NCBI GenBank assembly: GCA_002070565.1
Contig: MWDM01000001.1
Coordinates: forward strand, 1-64,000
Length of the DNA stretch: 64,000 nucleotides
Reading direction: 5' to 3'
From: Bacteroidetes bacterium ADurb.Bin139
GTDB lineage: Bacteria; Bacteroidota; Bacteroidia; Bacteroidales; UBA932
In this document: in pieces, positions 9,192 through 17,904 of the stretch
Layout of the letters: every line of letters begins with the position of its first letter
Numbering within the stretch: position 1 is the stretch's first letter
Translations under genes and position numbers: made by a program
Notes under the pieces: generated by a model
The model's input: only the letters and a program-made list of their open reading frames with translations
What the model was told of the DNA's origin: nothing
Database searches by the model: none

Positions 9192-10452
9192 CATCCACGG
9201 GGTTCATCCTGGCGGCCTGCAGGGACGGGATAAAGCCTGCCACAACACCTACCAGCCCCGATATCAGCACCCCGCGCATTACGTTGCCCACAGACATGGT
9301 CATCACAAAATCATAGCGGTGGGTGACAAAAACGGTAAGGCCCCATACGATAAGGATCCCTATGAGCCCCCCCAGAATAGCCAGCAGTACGGCTTCAAAA
9401 AGGAATTGGGTCAGCACAAAGGAGCTTTTGGCCCCCATGGCTTTTTCAATGCCTATGATATGGGTCCTTTCCTTAACGGAAACAAACATGATATTGGCCA
9501 CACCAAAAGCTCCAATGAGAATGGAAAAGCCACCGATCACCCAGCCGGCCAGTGAAATGACGTTGAAAAGCTGAGACAGGGCATCGTCCAGGAACGACAT
9601 CCGGTTCAGGGCAAAGTTGTCTTTCTGAATGGGCTTAAGGCGGCGAACTGCCCGCATGGCATTGCGCAGCTCGGCCATAAATTCCTCCTCATCGGCCACG
9701 GGATCCTTGTGTACCACTATGCTGGGGGACGTATTTCTCAGGTCCAGGAAGTTGCGGATAAAAGGCATGGGAATGATGACGGCATCGTCATAGCTTATGG
9801 GGTCAAACAGGGATTCGCCTTTTTTCTTGATAACGCCAATCACGCGGGTGGTAAAACCCCCGATCTTAATGTTGCTGCCGACCGGTGATATTCCTGCGGG
9901 GAATAACTCATCGGCCACGTTCTGGCCAATCACCACCAGCGGGATGTTTTCGGATGCTTCGGCGGGGGTGAAATAACGGCCTTCCCCAATCTCAAAATAA
10001 GAGATCTTGTTCCAGTCATAGGTTACCCCCTGGACTCCCGCGTTGCGAATGGTGTTGCGTTCATAGCTCACATTGGTTGACGTGTAGACAGAAAGGGCCA
10101 GCATGTCTGCGTGCGTCAGCGATTTTTGAAGGAAAACAAATTCTTCATACGTGTTGTTGGGACGCTGTCTGTATTCCCACCATTTAAAACCTCCCTCTTC
10201 TGCAAAGGCTTCCCAGGAAAATTTATCGATGTAAACTACATCGGTTCCCAGCGCGGAAAACATGTTCCGGACATTTTTTTCCAGAGCCTCGATAGCCGTG
10301 AAGACGGCTACAATGGAAAAGATACCGATGGTTACCCCCAGTAGGGAGAGAAAGGCCCTGAATTTATCTCCCTTGACTGAATCATAGGCCATTACAAAAC
10401 TTTCACCCAGCAGTTTAAAGAAGATGTTGATGCTTCTGAAGATCTTTTTCAT
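9175..10452 (-). CDS. ABC transporter permease, MacB/FtsX type
   Basis: 425 residues. One TM helix near the N-terminus (AFLSLLGVTIGIFSIVAVFTAI), a periplasmic MacB-like domain of about 230 residues, then three TM helices containing the FtsX core (GAFGVANIMFVSVKERTHIIGIEKAMGAK) and the closing PSLQAARMNPVDAM. Such permeases work as mechanotransmission partners of a separate ATPase in efflux or lipoprotein traffic. No ATPase gene is adjacent, so the partner must lie elsewhere. Its start overlaps the mutS stop by 4 nt, making it the second gene of a mutS transcript. Confidence 0.9.
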   Translation of the reverse strand: MKKIFRSINIFFKLLGESFVMAYDSVKGDKFRAFLSLLGVTIGIFSIVAVFTAIEALEKNVRNMFSALGTDVVYIDKFSWEAFAEEGGFKWWEYRQRPNNTYEEFVFLQKSLTHADMLALSVYTSTNVSYERNTIRNAGVQGVTYDWNKISYFEIGEGRYFTPAEASENIPLVVIGQNVADELFPAGISPVGSNIKIGGFTTRVIGVIKKKGESLFDPISYDDAVIIPMPFIRNFLDLRNTSPSIVVHKDPVADEEEFMAELRNAMRAVRRLKPIQKDNFALNRMSFLDDALSQLFNVISLAGWVIGGFSILIGAFGVANIMFVSVKERTHIIGIEKAMGAKSSFVLTQFLFEAVLLAILGGLIGILIVWGLTVFVTHRYDFVMTMSVGNVMRGVLISGLVGVVAGFIPSLQAARMNPVDAMNQH

Positions 10453-13058
10453 TCTTTTTGTCCGATTTTTCTTTTCAATTCCCGTAAGGCATCAAATGCT
10501 TCCAGGGGCGTTAATCTGTTTATGTCAATAGATTCGATGTCTCTTTTGAGGGCCTGCAACAGCGGATCTTCCAGCTGGAAGAAAGAAAGTTGCCTGGGTC
10601 TTTCGGGAGATGGCGGCCGTTCTTTGCCGGTCTCCATGATCTTGAGCACTTCCTGTGCCGTGAGGATGACCCTGCGAGGCATTCCGGCCATGGTGGCCAC
10701 GTGGATGCCAAAGCTGTGTTCTACACCCCCGGAAATCATTTTTCGTAAAAATAGCACCTTTTGTCCCCGCTCTTTCACGGCTATGTGAAAATTTTTGACC
10801 CGGGGATATTGTTCTGTCATTTGGTTGAGTTCGTGGTAGTGGGTGGCGAAAAGCGTTCTTGCGCGTGCCCCGGGCTTTTCGTGCAGGTATTCCACGATGG
10901 CCCATGCTATGGAGATCCCGTCGTAGGTGCTGGTTCCGCGTCCAATTTCGTCAAAAAGCACCAGGGAGCGGTCGGTCACATTGTTAAGGATGGCCGCCGA
11001 TTCCAGCATCTCTACCATAAAGGTGGATTCCCTGCGGGCTATGTTGTCCGAAGCCCCCACGCGGGTAAACAATTTATCTATGATCCCCAGGCTGGCTTCT
11101 TTGGCCGGAACATAGGATCCTATCTGCGCCAGGAGCATGATGAGTCCGGTCTGTCGCAGCAAGGCCGATTTTCCCGCCATGTTGGGTCCGGTAAGAATGA
11201 TGATCTGCTGCCCGCCGCTATCCAGGTACACGTCGTTGGGGACATACGCTTCTCCTGGGGGCATGAGTGTTTCCAGTACCGGGTGCCGCCCCTGGCGGAT
11301 GTCAATCACATCGTCATCTTGCATCCGGGGTCTGGCATATTTTTGTTCCCTGGCCAGAATGGCAAAACCCACGAGGCAGTCGAGCCGGGCAAGGATGCGC
11401 GCGTTCTGCTGTATGGGAGGTATGGTTGCACGTATGGCTTCGACCACCTGGTTAAACAGGTCCTGCTCAATCTGTGCTATTTTTTCCTCGGCCCCGAGTA
11501 TTTTTTCTTCATAGGATTTGAGCTCTTCTGTAATGTAGCGCTCTGCGTTTACAAGAGTCTGTTTGCGAATCCAGGACGCTGGCACTTTGTCTTTATGGGT
11601 GTTGCGGACTTCTATATAATACCCGAATACGTTGTTAAAGCCTATTTTAAGGGAAGATATGCCCGTCTGGCCGGCTGCCTGCTGTTGCATTTGCTGCAAG
11701 TAGTCTTTGTTGTGCGAAAGGATATGGCGCAATTCGTCCAGCTGAGGATCCACTCCCGGGGCAATCACCTGGCCTTTTCCGGGTTGTGCCGCGGGTGAGG
11801 GAACAATCATATGCTGCAGCTTGTCTGTCAATGCAGTACAGTGGTCCAGCCCGGCGGCCAGTTCATGTACCGGATCTTCTGACGGGATTTGTTGGATCAG
11901 CGTTTTTATCCGGGAAGCCTGTTTTAGCCCGGTCCTGAGTTGTGCTACTTCCCGGGGAGTGATCCTGCCGGCTGCAGCCCTGGAAACTATCCTTTCCATA
12001 TCACCTGTCTGAGAAAGCAACTTGCCCAGTTTACCGGCCAGTTCCCATTGTTCCAGCAGGGATGATATCACATTGTGGCGTTCTTCGATGGCTGTGCGGG
12101 AGCGCAGGGGCATCACCAGCCACTGGCGAAGCAGTCTGGCTCCCATGGGGGTGCGTGTCTTGTCTATAACCTCTATCAGGCTGGCTCCTTTTTCGTGGTT
12201 TTCTGAACGGGGGAACAATTCCAGGTTGCGGATACTGTACTTGTCAAGCCACATAAAATGTTCCTTGTCTATGCGCTGCAGGGTGCACAGGTGGCTGTAA
12301 CTGGAATACTTGTTCATTTCCAGGTAAAAAAGCATGGCCCCGACGGCAGATATGGCCAAAGGAAGGTTTTCAGCCCCGAATCCTTTCAGGCTGTCTACAC
12401 CAAAATGCGTTTTCACTTTTTCCCGGGCGGCAGCATGAACAAAAGCCCAGTCATCTATTGTGGAGAAATAAACCTGTTGGTCTGTCCGGGATTTCCAGAA
12501 TTTTTCGGTTCCCCGTTGTACCAGAATTTCCCGGGGGGCGTATTGCGATAAAAGACTGCCGGTATAAGCCATGTCTCCCTGGGCTATCTGGATGGTGCCG
12601 GTAGATATGTCGGTAAAAGCTATTCCTGCCGTTTCAGCTGTTCCTTCCCTGTGCAGATAAAGACTTGCCAGAAAGTTGTGCTCAGAAGCGTCAAGCAGGC
12701 TGGGATTGTAGGAAAGTCCGGGGGTGACTACCTCGGTAATGCCTCTTTTAACAATCTTTTTTGCCAGTTTGGGGTCTTCCAGCTGGTCGCATACAGCTAC
12801 CTTATACCCGGCACGTACCAATTTGGGCAGGTAGGTGTCCAGGGCGTGGTAAGGAAATCCGGCCAACTCTACCGAGGAGGCCGACCCGTTGGCCCGGCGG
12901 GTAAGTACTATGCCCAGCGCCTTTGATGTTTTGATGGCGTCCTCTCCAAATGTTTCATAAAAGTCACCCACCCTGAAAAGCATCAGGGCGTCAGGATAAT
13001 CTGCCTTAATGGCAAAATACTGCTCCATCAGGGGTGTCTTTACGGGTTGAGATGCCAT
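10449..13058 (-). CDS. mutS: DNA mismatch repair protein MutS
   Basis: 869 residues. It recognises mispairs and small loops and recruits MutL. The mismatch-stacking Phe lies in the GDFYETF motif near the N-terminus. The ATPase has Walker A GPNMAGKSALL, the STFMVEM block, Walker B LVLFDEIGRGTSTYDG and the TLFATHYHEL switch. I chose ATG 13058: a TTG at 13067 also opens this frame, but a TACCTTTG promoter box (13065-13072) covers it. The start and promoter lie inside the 3' end of the upstream nuclease gene, which overlaps by 53 nt. Confidence 0.96.
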   Translation of the reverse strand: MASQPVKTPLMEQYFAIKADYPDALMLFRVGDFYETFGEDAIKTSKALGIVLTRRANGSASSVELAGFPYHALDTYLPKLVRAGYKVAVCDQLEDPKLAKKIVKRGITEVVTPGLSYNPSLLDASEHNFLASLYLHREGTAETAGIAFTDISTGTIQIAQGDMAYTGSLLSQYAPREILVQRGTEKFWKSRTDQQVYFSTIDDWAFVHAAAREKVKTHFGVDSLKGFGAENLPLAISAVGAMLFYLEMNKYSSYSHLCTLQRIDKEHFMWLDKYSIRNLELFPRSENHEKGASLIEVIDKTRTPMGARLLRQWLVMPLRSRTAIEERHNVISSLLEQWELAGKLGKLLSQTGDMERIVSRAAAGRITPREVAQLRTGLKQASRIKTLIQQIPSEDPVHELAAGLDHCTALTDKLQHMIVPSPAAQPGKGQVIAPGVDPQLDELRHILSHNKDYLQQMQQQAAGQTGISSLKIGFNNVFGYYIEVRNTHKDKVPASWIRKQTLVNAERYITEELKSYEEKILGAEEKIAQIEQDLFNQVVEAIRATIPPIQQNARILARLDCLVGFAILAREQKYARPRMQDDDVIDIRQGRHPVLETLMPPGEAYVPNDVYLDSGGQQIIILTGPNMAGKSALLRQTGLIMLLAQIGSYVPAKEASLGIIDKLFTRVGASDNIARRESTFMVEMLESAAILNNVTDRSLVLFDEIGRGTSTYDGISIAWAIVEYLHEKPGARARTLFATHYHELNQMTEQYPRVKNFHIAVKERGQKVLFLRKMISGGVEHSFGIHVATMAGMPRRVILTAQEVLKIMETGKERPPSPERPRQLSFFQLEDPLLQALKRDIESIDINRLTPLEAFDALRELKRKIGQKE

Positions 13059-13974
13059 AAGAAGCAAAGGTAATAAATTTTAAGGTTACCGGCAGGTGGT
13101 CACTGATCCCGCCTTTATAGGCCGGCCCTTGATAGGTTCGTTTGGGTTTGTGACCCAGGTGTGTCTGGTCGCGCTCCAGCAAATGCGGCAGCCGTGCTAC
13201 TTTTACATATTCCAGATCCCGGTACAAAGAAGAACTGACCAGGAACTGGTCCATGCACTCCCAGGCACCGGCGTATTTATACGTATCCGGCGGAGATATG
13301 TTTATCAGGCGGCCCGAGGCCAGGCTTTGCAGGGTCGCTGCCTGCGGAGGATCGTTGAAATCGCCCATAACCACGATCCGGGCCCCCGCAGAAGCATTGC
13401 CTATGCTGTCAACTACCCTTTGAAGGATATTGGATGCGGCTTGTCTGTGGGTTTGGGCCCCGGCTCCGCCCCGGCGGGAGGGCCAGTGGTTCACAAAAAA
13501 ATGAAGGGTGTCTCTCTGGTCCAGTACTCCCCTGACATAAAGGATTTCCCTTGTCCCCAGGGTACCGCCTTTCCCGTCGGGTATCCTGTAAAAGGTGGTA
13601 CCCTGGGGGCGGAATCGTTCTTTCCTGTAGAGGAGCGCCACGTCCATACCGCGGGGATCCGGGGAATCCCGGTGAATAATACCGTAACCAAGACGTGAAA
13701 GCGGGGTATCGTTGATAAGCTGGAAGAGGACAAAGAAATTTTCTATCTCGCACAACCCTATGATGCATGGTGCCTCCCACGTTCCATCGTCCTGCTGCCC
13801 GCAGGCGATGATGGTTTTGACAATGTCATTGCGTTTTTTATAAAACCTGGGCCAGGTCCAGGCATAGCTCCCTTTGATGGTGAAATCGTTGTCATTGGTT
13901 GCCGGATCGTCTAAGGGATCAAAGTAGTTTTCCACGTTCCAGAAAATTACCAGGCAAAAAATAAACCGTATCAT
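13006..13974 (-). CDS. Endonuclease/exonuclease/phosphatase (EEP) family protein
   Basis: 322 residues with a short hydrophobic N-terminus, so possibly exported or anchored. The EEP fold is shown by FWNVENYFD near residue 12, GLCEIEN (metal-binding Glu), NHWPSRRGG, VVMGDFNDPP and the terminal GGISDHLPV (catalytic Asp-His). These proteins cleave phosphodiester or phosphomonoester bonds; whether the substrate is DNA, RNA or a lipid or sugar phosphate is not visible. About 22 residues past the usual family end (after LKFI) are encoded in a stretch shared in another frame with the mutS promoter and start. Confidence 0.88.
   Translation of the reverse strand: MIRFIFCLVIFWNVENYFDPLDDPATNDNDFTIKGSYAWTWPRFYKKRNDIVKTIIACGQQDDGTWEAPCIIGLCEIENFFVLFQLINDTPLSRLGYGIIHRDSPDPRGMDVALLYRKERFRPQGTTFYRIPDGKGGTLGTREILYVRGVLDQRDTLHFFVNHWPSRRGGAGAQTHRQAASNILQRVVDSIGNASAGARIVVMGDFNDPPQAATLQSLASGRLINISPPDTYKYAGAWECMDQFLVSSSLYRDLEYVKVARLPHLLERDQTHLGHKPKRTYQGPAYKGGISDHLPVTLKFITFASYGISTRKDTPDGAVFCH
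13065..13072 (-). promoter_or_regulatory. -7 promoter box for mutS, inside the upstream EEP coding region
   Basis: TACCTTTG on the minus strand ends 6 nt before the mutS ATG (13058). It lies within the coding sequence of the upstream nuclease, suggesting mutS has its own near-leaderless transcript. Confidence 0.55.
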
Positions 13975-14030
13975 GAACCCAAGTTATGTATACCTAAGGG
14001 GATAAAAAGGACAAATCGTAAAAAAGTTAT

Positions 14031-14038
14031 TAGTTTTG
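14031..14038 (+). promoter_or_regulatory. -7 promoter box for ychF
   Basis: TAGTTTTG, a TAnnTTTG match, lies 29 nt before the chosen ychF ATG. It covers the alternative upstream GTG at 14038, supporting the later start. Confidence 0.5.
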
Positions 14039-14067
14039 TGCCCCTTTCAATCTTAATCATTGTTTGT

Positions 14068-15171
14068 ATGGCACTCAAATGTGGTATTGTAGGACTGCCC
14101 AATGTGGGCAAATCCACCCTGTTCAATTGTGTTTCTTCGGGCAAGGCACAGGCTGCCAATTTTCCCTTCTGCACCATTGAGCCAAACCTGGGCTCGACGC
14201 AGGTGCCGGATACCCGCCTGGAACAACTGGCTTCTCTGGTCCATCCGGGACGTATTGTCCCTGCAACCGTTGATTTTGTGGACATTGCCGGACTGGTCAA
14301 AGGCGCAAGCAAGGGTGAGGGGCTTGGGAACCAGTTTTTGGCCAATATCAGGGAAACTGACGCCATCCTGCACATCCTGCGCTGTTTTGACGATCCTGAC
14401 GTGGTGCATGTGGACGGATCGGTTGATCCGGTACGGGATAAGGAAATCATTGATACTGAATTGCAGCTAAGGGATCTGGAAACAATAGAAAGCCGGATAG
14501 CAAAAGTACAGAAACAGGCCGTCACCGGCTGGGATAAACAGGCCGCCAAACTGGCCGGTTTGCTTGTCCGTTACCGCGATGCCCTGAGCCGGGGCAACAA
14601 TGCCCGGACTGTGGTGCCTGCCAATCAGGAAGAGGAACGGATGGCCCGGGAATTGTTCCTGCTGACCAACAAACCGGTGCTTTATGTTTGCAATGTGGAT
14701 GAGAAGTCGGCCCAAAACGGCAATGTGTATACCCGTAAAGTGGCCGAAGTCCTGGAGAAGGAAAATGAACAGTACCTGATCGTGGCAGGACGCATAGAAT
14801 CAGAAATCGCAGAGCTGGAATCATACCAGGAACGGCAGATGTTCCTCGAATCCATGGGGCTGCAGGAATCAGGGGTTTCGCGTCTTGTCAAAGCTGCATT
14901 CAGGTTGCTTGAACTGGAAACCTATTTCACGGCAGGACCCATGGAAGTGAAGGCCTGGACATACCGCAAGGGAACAAAAGCCCCGCAGGCTGCAGGGCTT
15001 ATTCATACTGATTTTGAGCATGGTTTTATTCGTGCAGAAGTGATCAAATTTGATGACTTCATGCGTTACGGTTCCGAAGCTGCCTGCCGCGAAGCCGGCA
15101 AAATGGCTGTGGAAGGAAAAAATTATGTGGTGCAGGACGGGGATATCATGCACTTTCTTTTCAGCCGCTAA
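14068..15171 (+). CDS. ychF: Redox-regulated ATPase YchF (Obg family)
   Basis: 367 residues, the usual size. YchF binds ribosomes and hydrolyses ATP rather than GTP; roles in translation fidelity and stress are reported in E. coli. The P-loop is GLPNVGKSTLFN at residues 8-19, switch II is DIAGLVKGASKGEGLGNQFL, and the C-terminal TGS-like domain holds TYRKGTKAPQAAGLIHTDFE. The start at MALKCGIVGLPN matches the family; an earlier GTG at 14038 falls in the promoter. The stop overlaps that of the convergent PpiD-like gene by 4 nt. Confidence 0.97.
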   Translation: MALKCGIVGLPNVGKSTLFNCVSSGKAQAANFPFCTIEPNLGSTQVPDTRLEQLASLVHPGRIVPATVDFVDIAGLVKGASKGEGLGNQFLANIRETDAILHILRCFDDPDVVHVDGSVDPVRDKEIIDTELQLRDLETIESRIAKVQKQAVTGWDKQAAKLAGLLVRYRDALSRGNNARTVVPANQEEERMARELFLLTNKPVLYVCNVDEKSAQNGNVYTRKVAEVLEKENEQYLIVAGRIESEIAELESYQERQMFLESMGLQESGVSRLVKAAFRLLELETYFTAGPMEVKAWTYRKGTKAPQAAGLIHTDFEHGFIRAEVIKFDDFMRYGSEAACREAGKMAVEGKNYVVQDGDIMHFLFSR

Positions 15172-17261
15172 AAGAACCTGGCCCTGTTATCTTCTACTTT
15201 AGCACTTTCCTGCAATACCATAGGAACCATCTGAATCTGCACGTTGGAATAATAGGCGGCACTTTGCAATGCATCGTTTTCTGTGTAGTAGGCTCCGTCC
15301 TGGCGTTCATCTACCCGGAACACATATACGCCAATTTCGCCTTTGAAGGGTCCGTACAGTTTCTGTTCCTCGGCTGCCGAGACGGCGCCTGCAAATTTTG
15401 GGTCTGTCTGCTGCATGGATGCAAAGGCTATGGCGGTCTGGGTGGAAATGGTCCTGCCGGTAGCTTCTGCCCAGGATTCAAGCGATGTATGGCCGGCCAG
15501 TTCTTCGCGGATCTGCTGGTAAGAGCGTTCCATCTTCTTTTCCAGGGTAAGGATGGATTCTATCTCGGCCTGTTTTTCCTGCAGGGTGGCTGTTCCTTTT
15601 TCATGAATGCCGTTTACGGCTGCCACAAAGAAATATTTATTGTCTACCGATATAACCGGAGAAACGGCTCCGTATTTGGCCTCAAAGGCCCAGCGGACCA
15701 TTTCGCGCATATGCTCGTACCCGGAAATTGTCCTGGCGTCTTGTGTAATCCCCATGGCAGGGATGACCATCAGGTTGCTTTGCATGGCAACCCGGTTGAA
15801 TTCTTCCAGATTCCGGCTTTGTGTAGATAAATTGTTTGCCGCGGAATATATGGCCTGGTATGTTTCCTTCCCGGCAACGGCTTCCTTTACAAGAACGGCA
15901 AGCTGTACCTTTTTGTGCAACCGCGTGCGCTGAGTTACTTTGACAAGATGCAGGCCGTATTGAGTTTCAATGGTGAAGAGTTTTTCAAGGGGCGCTTCAA
16001 ATACCGATTCCATGCCCGGTATGTAGGCTTGACCGTCAAACCAGCCTAAAACGCCCGGAAGGGCATTGGGGTTCTTGTCTGCCGAGAACTCCGCGGCAAG
16101 TTCCTGAAAACGCCCGGGAGCGGTGTTGAGTATGGCAATCAGGCTGTCGGCCACTTTAGCCGCCTCTTCTTTGTTGCTTCTTTGCAATAATATGTGGTGT
16201 ACAAATACCGAATCGGGCAATTGTTTGATATCGGCTATCCTGGCAGCGCGGAAAAAATCGTTCTCCTTATAAGGGGGAAGCACAGAGCGCCGGGTGGCAC
16301 TGAAAGCAAAGCTGTCCAGAGCGGCAGATACAGAAGACAATTCTCCTTTCTTGTAGTAATACGTATCCAGCGGTTTATCTGAATTGCGGGCCAGGAACAG
16401 GCGCAGATTATCGGATGCCACAAATTCATCGTATACTTTTTCGATATTGGCCTGAGCCAGGGCAATGTCTTCCGGTGAAGGCAATATGGGGAAAACCACA
16501 TATTCAATGTCCCGTGTTGCTATCTGCCGGTATTGGTGTTTGTGCGCTTCGTAATACTGCCGTATTTCCTGTTGGGTGATTGTAATGGTCGTGTCCCTGG
16601 CAAAGGATACCGGTGTCAGGCAAAAGCTCACGTTCGAGGTGATGTTGTTATCTTCCATGATCTTGCGCAGTTCCACCGGGGTGACGATATTGCTCTGGGC
16701 CAGCAGGGAGCTGTATTTGGTGAACAACCTTTCTGTCTCCATGTTCTCTTGCAGGAAATTCCAGTACATTCCCAAAATCCCGTCTGGCTCTGCGCTGGCA
16801 TTCTGTACAAACATGGTCAGGCGTGAGCGGTCAAACTGTCCGTCCTCTCCGCGAAACACAGCATCGTTAATGATAACGGGTGAAATATCCCTTCCCTGAA
16901 CCATATCAAACATTTCTTCGTCCCCAAGGCGAATGCCGGCCTTTTCCATTGCTGGCATATACACCAGGTCCTTAAGGAAGGTCTGCCAGGTACCCTCTTC
17001 CACAGCTTGCTGGCTTTGTTCATCCAGGGAGGTTGTTCCTGTTATGGCCTGTTGCAGGTTTTTCAGATTTTCCAGTTTTTTGACGTATTCCATATAGGTA
17101 ATGCCCTGTTGGTTCATCTTCCCCACGTCGTTTTTGGAAGAAAACATGGATATGGCCGACTGTAACGTGCCGGGGTCAATAATAAAGGAAATTAATGCTA
17201 TAGCAATAAGTACGGTAATAAAAATACCCATCTTTACGCGTATCTTTTCCAGGAGTGCCAT
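15168..17261 (-). CDS. PpiD-like peptidylprolyl isomerase/periplasmic chaperone (SurA N-terminal + parvulin)
   Basis: 697 residues: a single N-terminal TM anchor (MGIFITVLIAIALISFII), a SurA-like chaperone region, and a parvulin domain about residues 350-450 (FVHHILLQ, ALPGVLGWFDGQAYIPGMESVF, TQYGLHLVKVTQR). A long C-terminal helical region follows. PpiD-type proteins assist folding of exported and outer-membrane proteins in the periplasm. It is the last gene of the run OMP - TPR - lptC - ppiD, which fits an outer-membrane assembly role. Spacing to lptC is 10 nt. Confidence 0.9.
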   Translation of the reverse strand: MALLEKIRVKMGIFITVLIAIALISFIIDPGTLQSAISMFSSKNDVGKMNQQGITYMEYVKKLENLKNLQQAITGTTSLDEQSQQAVEEGTWQTFLKDLVYMPAMEKAGIRLGDEEMFDMVQGRDISPVIINDAVFRGEDGQFDRSRLTMFVQNASAEPDGILGMYWNFLQENMETERLFTKYSSLLAQSNIVTPVELRKIMEDNNITSNVSFCLTPVSFARDTTITITQQEIRQYYEAHKHQYRQIATRDIEYVVFPILPSPEDIALAQANIEKVYDEFVASDNLRLFLARNSDKPLDTYYYKKGELSSVSAALDSFAFSATRRSVLPPYKENDFFRAARIADIKQLPDSVFVHHILLQRSNKEEAAKVADSLIAILNTAPGRFQELAAEFSADKNPNALPGVLGWFDGQAYIPGMESVFEAPLEKLFTIETQYGLHLVKVTQRTRLHKKVQLAVLVKEAVAGKETYQAIYSAANNLSTQSRNLEEFNRVAMQSNLMVIPAMGITQDARTISGYEHMREMVRWAFEAKYGAVSPVISVDNKYFFVAAVNGIHEKGTATLQEKQAEIESILTLEKKMERSYQQIREELAGHTSLESWAEATGRTISTQTAIAFASMQQTDPKFAGAVSAAEEQKLYGPFKGEIGVYVFRVDERQDGAYYTENDALQSAAYYSNVQIQMVPMVLQESAKVEDNRARFF

Positions 17262-17271
17262 CTTGTAAATT

Positions 17272-17904
17272 TTATGGTTTTGGTTCTATTTCAGGGCGCG
17301 AAGTTAATTCTTTTTCTTCATTGGACAAAGTGTCCTTTTGAATGTACCCGTAAGAATCAAACGGTTTCAGGATTTTGGCGTTAGTGGCCCTTTCGTCCGA
17401 TTCCATGCCGTAACCCTGGGCAAAAAAATCGGGTGAAGTCAGCCGCACATAACAGTGTGTATAGATTTTTTTCTGTTGCTGGTCCCAGTAAAGGGTGTCT
17501 GTTTCCATGGTTTCTTCCTTGAGCAGGTTCCTGATCACCACATTGCCTGTAGCTATCCAGATCTGCTGTTCCCCGGAACGGTGCAATGCTTTGTCTGCCG
17601 TGATCACCGTTTCAAGTATCCCTTCCCTGGTGTAGACTTCTACGCGGAATGAAAAAGGGAAAATTTCATAGGGGTCGGTTCCGCGTGAATATTTTTCCAT
17701 ATAGGGAGCGGTAAGCCGGCCCATAACAAGCCCTCCCTCGACCTGCCATCCTTCCATGTTCTGAACAGTCTGTGTAGGGATGCTGTCCAGGTTATCCAAA
17801 GATTCAACCGTTTTCATCCGGTTTTTGCACGAGACAAATATGGTAGCAAGAGACAGGCCCGTTGCTACCATGATCACTGTTGTTTTCCTGAGGGGAAAAA
17901 ACAT
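17272..17904 (-). CDS. lptC: LPS export system periplasmic protein LptC
   Basis: 210 residues with an N-terminal hydrophobic segment ending in FVSCKN, so perhaps a lipoprotein in this phylum. The beta-jellyroll pattern of LptC is seen in FRVEVYTREGILETVITADKA, IWIATGNVVIRNLLKEETMETDTLYWDQQQKKIYT and FFAQGYGMESD. LptC hands LPS from the LptBFG complex to LptA across the periplasm. The ATG shares one base with the preceding TPR stop (TAATG), and the PpiD-like gene follows 10 nt later. Confidence 0.9.
   Translation of the reverse strand: MFFPLRKTTVIMVATGLSLATIFVSCKNRMKTVESLDNLDSIPTQTVQNMEGWQVEGGLVMGRLTAPYMEKYSRGTDPYEIFPFSFRVEVYTREGILETVITADKALHRSGEQQIWIATGNVVIRNLLKEETMETDTLYWDQQQKKIYTHCYVRLTSPDFFAQGYGMESDERATNAKILKPFDSYGYIQKDTLSNEEKELTSRPEIEPKP

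Noticed and set aside
10761-11798. Plus-strand open frame of 345 codons
   Set aside because: Fully antisense to mutS, including its conserved ATPase motifs. Its translation has no recognisable domain.
13971-14549. Minus-strand open frame of 192 codons
   Set aside because: Antisense to the ychF P-loop region, with Ser/Arg-rich low-information translation.
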